From Bacteroidota bacterium (GTDB lineage Bacteria; Bacteroidota; Bacteroidia; Flavobacteriales; Flavobacteriaceae), in contig JAEYZX010000079.1 in the NCBI GenBank assembly GCA_023427845.1, positions 1 to 18,041 of the forward strand: DNA of 18,041 bases, in the 5' to 3' direction. The notes under the pieces were generated by a model. The model did no database searches. It had not been told where the DNA came from and saw only the letters and a program-made list of their open reading frames with translations. The position numbers and the translations under genes are program-made. Below are positions 15,141 to 18,041 of this stretch, piece by piece. The stretch's first letter is position 1, and each line of letters begins with the position of its first letter.

Positions 15141-15203
15141 CCGCGTTAGGGGTAGAGGCAGGCACCGCGTGCAGCCGATGACCCGACCCGAAGGGAAACG
15201 CCA
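15141..15203 (+). ncRNA. Predicted three-way-junction RNA element upstream of ctlX
   Basis: GCGTT (15143-15147) can pair with AACGC (15197-15201) to close two arms. Arm 1 is GGGT (15150-15153) with ACCC (15181-15184), containing an inner hairpin GCAC (15162-15165) with GTGC (15169-15172). Arm 2 is CCC-GAA-GGG (15187-15195). An A-rich run follows, and the ctlX ATG is 23 nt downstream. No promoter-like motif lies between the element and ctlX. It could be a leader structure, a processing site or a copy of a dispersed repeat. Hand-drawn pairing only; it matches no riboswitch I know. Confidence 0.4.
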
Positions 15204-15224
15204 AAAAAATAATTCAAAAATATA

Positions 15225-16160
15225 ATGAGACAAACTACCGATACTTTCCTGATGATCCGCCCCGCGGCATTCCGATTAAACGAACAGACTGCTGTGAATA
15301 ATTATTACCAACGCGTTCTTGACAACCTTGTGATTCCTGAGGTCAATGCGAAGGCGCAAGCCGAATTTGATGCGTTTGTCGAAAAGCTGCGCGCGGCAGG
15401 TGTCAATATAATCGTCGTAAACGACACCATCGATCCCGATACGCCCGATTCGATTTTTCCGAACAACTGGATTTCTTTCCACGAGAACGGCGATGTGGCG
15501 CTCTATCCGATGTTTGCTGAGAATCGCCGATTGGAACGCCGTGAAGACCTGCTCGACATGATTGAGGACGAAGGTTTTCGCATCGACAACATCATTGATT
15601 ACACCGAAGCGGAAAAGGACGGTTTTTTCCTTGAAGGTACCGGAAGCGTGATTCTGGACCGCCCGAACGGGAAGGCGTATTGTGCGCTATCGCCACGTGC
15701 CGATGAGGAGCTTTTCATTGAATTCTGTGAGGATTTTGATTTGGCTCCCGTAATATTTGAAGCGTTCCACAATGTGAACGGCGAGCGCAAACTGATTTAC
15801 CATACCAATGTAATGATGTGCATTGGCGAAGCTTTTGCAGTGATCTGCGCCGACTGCATCGACGATAAAAAGGAACGCAAAATGGTTCTTGACAGTTTGA
15901 AACAAGACGGGAAGGAAGTAATCCTTATTACGGAAGACCAGGTCAACAATTTTGCCGGCAACATGCTTGAAGTGCGTGGTAAGGATGATAAACGATTCGT
16001 CGTAATGAGTGCCGCGGCCTATAAATCACTCAAACCGCAGCAAATCGAAAAACTCGAATACCATTGCGAAATCATATCCGCGAATCTCGACATCATCGAG
16101 GCGTGTGGAGGCGGAAGTGCGAGATGCATGATGGCCGAGGTGTTTTTGCCAAAAGTTTAA
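15225..16160 (+). CDS. ctlX: CtlX-like citrulline hydrolase (amidinotransferase family)
   Basis: A 311-residue member of the arginine deiminase superfamily resembling CtlX, described in Francisella as hydrolysing citrulline to ornithine. Visible motifs are FLMIRPAAFRLNEQTAVNN at the N-terminus, DSIFPNNWISFHENG, FFLEGTGSVILDR (Glu137), IYHTNVMMCIG (His193), FAGNMLEVRG, and the C-terminal CGGGSARCMMAEVF with nucleophile Cys301. It is distinct from the DDAH-like protein just upstream although the fold is shared; the two probably act in sequence and may be co-transcribed, since I see no terminator with a T tract between them. The ATG at 15225 sits after an A-rich leader and gives the family N-terminus. 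The substrate assignment comes from family resemblance only; older annotations call this group simply amidinotransferase. Confidence 0.85.
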   Translation: MRQTTDTFLMIRPAAFRLNEQTAVNNYYQRVLDNLVIPEVNAKAQAEFDAFVEKLRAAGVNIIVVNDTIDPDTPDSIFPNNWISFHENGDVALYPMFAENRRLERREDLLDMIEDEGFRIDNIIDYTEAEKDGFFLEGTGSVILDRPNGKAYCALSPRADEELFIEFCEDFDLAPVIFEAFHNVNGERKLIYHTNVMMCIGEAFAVICADCIDDKKERKMVLDSLKQDGKEVILITEDQVNNFAGNMLEVRGKDDKRFVVMSAAAYKSLKPQQIEKLEYHCEIISANLDIIEACGGGSARCMMAEVFLPKV

Positions 16161-16188
16161 TGTAGCAATGTACCGATGTAGCAATGTA
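16159..16188. repeat. Two 12-bp direct repeats after ctlX
   Basis: TGTAGCAATGTA occurs at 16161-16172 and 16177-16188, a 16-nt period. The second copy runs into the left arm of the inverted repeat at 16183. Confidence 0.75.
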
Positions 16189-16238
16189 ACAATTAATAAT
16201 TCTTAACGCAGAATTGTCAATTGTTACATTTCATTTTT
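16183..16238 (+). terminator. Long inverted repeat between ctlX and marC, likely terminator
   Basis: AATGTAACAATT (16183-16194) is perfectly complementary to AATTGTTACATT (16219-16230). Inside, AATTC (16198-16202) pairs with GAATT (16211-16215). TCATTTTTTA follows on the plus strand, so it probably ends ctlX transcription. It overlaps neither gene and lies between convergent genes. On the minus strand no T tract follows, so its use by marC is doubtful. Confidence 0.6.
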
Positions 16239-16241
16239 TAA

Positions 16242-16871
16242 TTATAGAACGCTTTCGTGCAAAATGCTTACCACGGCGCTTACGATATACTGAATACCGA
16301 TTGCAATCACGATGAACCCCACTATCCGCGAAATTGCGACAATTCCCGCGGCGCCTAGAATTTTGACAAGGTAATGCGCGCTGCGCAAGATCAGGAAAAT
16401 CGATAGCGAAACCGCGAGGATGGCAAGTGACGAGAACAGGTGGGCGGTAAAACCATTCTGTTCCTGAAAGAATGCGATCAAGAGCGACATTGAACCCGGG
16501 CCTGCGAGCATCGGAATCGCAAGTGGCGTAAGTGCGATGTCGTTTCGGTTCTGGACCTCGTGTTCGACTTTTTTATTAATTCCGCGGCGCTTGCTGAATT
16601 TGCCCGACAGCAGTGAAAACCCCGAACTCACAATTATCAACCCCCCTGCAATACGCAGCGCGTCTATGCTGATCCCAAAAAACGTCAATACGTATTGCCC
16701 AACGAAATAAGTGATGATCAGGATAAGGAAAACGTCGATCGCAGTCCAAAGCGAAATGCGCGATCGTTCCTGTTTGTCGTCGTCATGTGTCAGCCCGACA
16801 AAAATCGGGACGGTTCCAATTGGGTTTAAAACTGAAAAAAGCGCGGCAAAAAGGTAAATGAAAATCTCCAT
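16242..16871 (-). CDS. MarC family integral membrane protein
   Basis: A 209-residue inner-membrane protein with six predicted hydrophobic helices (about 3-26, 43-65, 71-90, 113-135, 143-163, 178-203), the normal length and topology of the MarC/YchE/YhgN family. Family hallmarks are NPIGTVPIFVGLT near the N-terminus (16-28), the duplicated half motif TPLAIPMLAGPGSM (115-128), and RIAGGLIIVSSGFSLL in helix 3. The biochemical role of the family is not established; the old link to multiple antibiotic resistance was not upheld. It is the only gene on the minus strand, convergent with ctlX and divergent from the CoA-binding protein gene, with a promoter-like motif just upstream. No functional link to its neighbours is evident. 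Confidence 0.93.
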   Translation of the reverse strand: MEIFIYLFAALFSVLNPIGTVPIFVGLTHDDDKQERSRISLWTAIDVFLILIITYFVGQYVLTFFGISIDALRIAGGLIIVSSGFSLLSGKFSKRRGINKKVEHEVQNRNDIALTPLAIPMLAGPGSMSLLIAFFQEQNGFTAHLFSSLAILAVSLSIFLILRSAHYLVKILGAAGIVAISRIVGFIVIAIGIQYIVSAVVSILHESVL

Positions 16872-16882
16872 GTTTTTTATTG

Positions 16883-16890
16883 TAAAGTTA
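16883..16890 (-). promoter_or_regulatory. Candidate -7 promoter element of marC
   Basis: Read on the minus strand this is TAACTTTA, one base from TAnnTTTG, 11 nt before the marC ATG, implying a very short leader. Confidence 0.45.
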
Positions 16891-16968
16891 GATTTGGTGG
16901 GCGGCGATTGTGTAAAATAAACATCAGCAAATAGTTAGTGCGAAGCTAAATTTATATCCATTTTAAGA

Positions 16969-16996
16969 TTGTTTAGCCTTAAAGATAGTATTTTTA
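16969..16996 (+). promoter_or_regulatory. Candidate promoter of the CoA-binding protein gene
   Basis: TTG (16969-16971) and TATTTTTA (16989-16996) are separated by 17 nt, fitting the Bacteroidota TTG-N17-23-TAnnTTTG layout with one mismatch in the -7 box. The ATG is 28 nt downstream. Confidence 0.38.
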
Positions 16997-17024
16997 ATAA
17001 CAATTGATTTCAATAAAATAAGCT

Positions 17025-17390
17025 ATGAAAACGAAAAAAACGCTTGTGCTTGGCGCGTCTGCAAATCCGTCGCGATATTCGTATATGGCGATTCAAAGCC
17101 TGGTGCGACGAGAGCATCCTGTTGTTGCGGTAGGTTTGAAGCAGGAGGAAGTCGCCGGCGTCACGATACAAACCAAGCAAGTCCCGTTTACGAATGTCGA
17201 TACGGTTACGCTTTACCTTAATCCCCAACGTCAGCGCGACTACTACAACTACATCATCAGTCTGCAGCCCAAGCGCGTGATCTTCAACCCCGGGACCGAA
17301 AATCCAGAGCTGTATCAGTTGCTCAAACTCAACAACATTGAAATAGAAGTCGCCTGTACGCTGATTATGTTGTCGACGCAACAATATTGA
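17025..17390 (+). CDS. CoA-binding protein (CoA_binding_2, YccU-like)
   Basis: A 121-residue single-domain Rossmann-fold protein of the CoA_binding_2/YccU type, about the usual size. The nucleotide-binding loop is LVLGASANPSRYSYMA (about 7-22), and the C-terminal half has the typical VIFNPGTENPEL (85-96) and ACTLIMLST (110-118) motifs. CoA binding is known for the fold; the physiological role of these stand-alone proteins is not settled, and I propose none. The gene is divergent from marC. A dispersed hairpin repeat begins 7 nt after the stop codon, and I see no ordinary T-tract terminator. Confidence 0.9.
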   Translation: MKTKKTLVLGASANPSRYSYMAIQSLVRREHPVVAVGLKQEEVAGVTIQTKQVPFTNVDTVTLYLNPQRQRDYYNYIISLQPKRVIFNPGTENPELYQLLKLNNIEIEVACTLIMLSTQQY

Positions 17391-17397
17391 TTTTTTG

Positions 17398-17477
17398 GAG
17401 CTGTTTCCTGCTGTACGCTATAGCTTTTGCCCGCTAAAGAAGCGGATCAAAAGGCTGCCGCTTCCATCAGGGCTAGG
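17398..17477. repeat. Dispersed hairpin repeat, copy 2
   Basis: Shares its ends with the element at 351-440, in the same orientation: AGCTGTT at 17399, a CGCT-rich left end, and a right end with GCTGCCGCT, ATCAGGGCTAGG. The centre differs: CTTTTG (17424-17429) pairs with CAAAAG (17448-17453) and CCGCT (17431-17435) with AGCGG (17441-17445). Conserved ends with a sequence-different but still self-complementary middle suggest that the structure, not the middle sequence, is kept. Confidence 0.65.
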
Positions 17478-17484
17478 TTTGGTG

Positions 17485-17537
17485 TAGGGAATAGGGAATA
17501 GGGAAAAGGGAAAAGGGAAAAGGGATAGGTAATAGGG
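17485..17537. repeat. 7-bp minisatellite (TAGGGAA type)
   Basis: About seven tandem units: TAGGGAA three times, AAGGGAA twice, AAGGGAT, then a degenerate unit and a final TAGGG. It starts 8 nt after the dispersed repeat, whose right end also contains TAGG. Confidence 0.85.
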
Positions 17538-17647
17538 TACAGCTAGGTATAGAGGGTAAGTATCGTTGAGTAAATCTGCACAGCGATTGCTGCTCTGCTT
17601 CGTATTTCCCGGTTTGGCGCACAGATTGTTCCCATTTCTATCGCACG

Positions 17648-18041
17648 CGTATCATCCTTTGTATCATCGACTTTTAACAATTCAGACGTGATTTCTGCCG
17701 CGCCTTTTAATAATTTTTAATACTAAACCTTGGAGGTCTTAAGACCTTGGAGGTTGTCGGCAAATTCGCTTAAACTTAACACTTCTGCTCGGGGACGTAT
17801 CCATACTTTTATTATGTCGTCGTTTAACAATTCAAACGTAATTTCTGCCGCGCCTTTTAATGATTTTTAATACTAAACCTTGGAGGTCTTAAGACCTTGG
17901 AGGTCGTCGGCAAATTCGCTTAAACTTAACACTTCTGCTCCGGGACGTATCAATACTTTTATAACGTCGTCGTTTAACAATTCAGACGTGATTTCTGCCG
18001 GGCGTTTTAATGATTTTTAATACTAAACCTTGGAGGTCTTA
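17648..18041. repeat. 150-bp tandem repeat array (continues beyond window)
   Basis: Units repeat with a period of exactly 150: compare 17701-17850 with 17851-18000, where I count eight mismatches, and with the partial unit from 18001. The leftmost unit (from about 17648) is more diverged. Each unit holds two copies of ACCTTGGAGGT 17 nt apart (17727 and 17744; 17877 and 17894; 18027 before the edge), embedding the 12-bp palindrome GGTCTTAAGACC. No gene is evident. Confidence 0.9.

Larger units (their letters stand above)
17391..18041. other. Repeat-rich noncoding tail of the window
   Basis: About 650 bases without a credible gene. It contains, in order, a dispersed hairpin repeat, a 7-bp minisatellite, about 110 bases (17538-17647) with no recognisable feature, and a 150-bp tandem array continuing past the window. 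Confidence 0.8.

Noticed and set aside
14734..15204. Minus-strand open frame of 156 codons opposite the DDAH-like gene
   Set aside because: Shadow of the plus-strand gene, with no signal or domain.
17648..18041. CRISPR array
   Set aside because: The whole 150-bp unit repeats, with no short constant repeats separating unique spacers, and no cas gene is present.

Overview
The window looks like chromosomal DNA of a Bacteroidota bacterium, most likely a Flavobacterium or close relative. Four things point this way. The gene order rplQ–carA–eno followed by gltA matches what I remember of flavobacteria. Two predicted surface proteins end in type IX secretion (T9SS) sorting domains. Starts lack Shine-Dalgarno sequences. 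Several genes are preceded by the Bacteroidota -7 promoter motif TAnnTTTG.

Layout, left to right. The 3' end of rplQ (ribosomal protein L17) with a strong terminator is followed by a noncoding stretch holding a hairpin-bearing dispersed repeat. Next come carA (small subunit of carbamoyl-phosphate synthetase) and eno (enolase). A probable two-gene operon follows: a TPR/LytS-type sensor kinase and a LytTR response regulator. Directly downstream is a 990-residue leucine-rich-repeat T9SS surface protein. After gltA (citrate synthase) there is a visibly AT-richer pair, 5 nt apart: a YadA-head/tail-fibre-like protein and a T9SS-sorted protein. Then come two guanidino-group hydrolases, a dimethylargininase-like enzyme and a CtlX-like citrulline hydrolase. 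A convergent marC gene and a small CoA-binding protein complete the genes. The last 650 bases are noncoding: a second copy of the dispersed repeat, a 7-bp minisatellite, and a 150-bp tandem array that runs off the window.

How the genes fit together: rplQ, carA, eno and gltA are housekeeping. The two hydrolases would plausibly take methylated arginine or arginine to citrulline and on to ornithine. The surface proteins look like lineage-specific insertions into this backbone, and the two-component system may control the adhesin next to it. No phage, insertion sequence, CRISPR array, tRNA or rRNA was seen. The least explained parts are the noncoding elements: the two-copy hairpin repeat, a predicted three-way-junction structure just upstream of ctlX, and the terminal 150-bp array. 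Coordinates and residue numbers were worked out by hand from the sequence; no database search was run.
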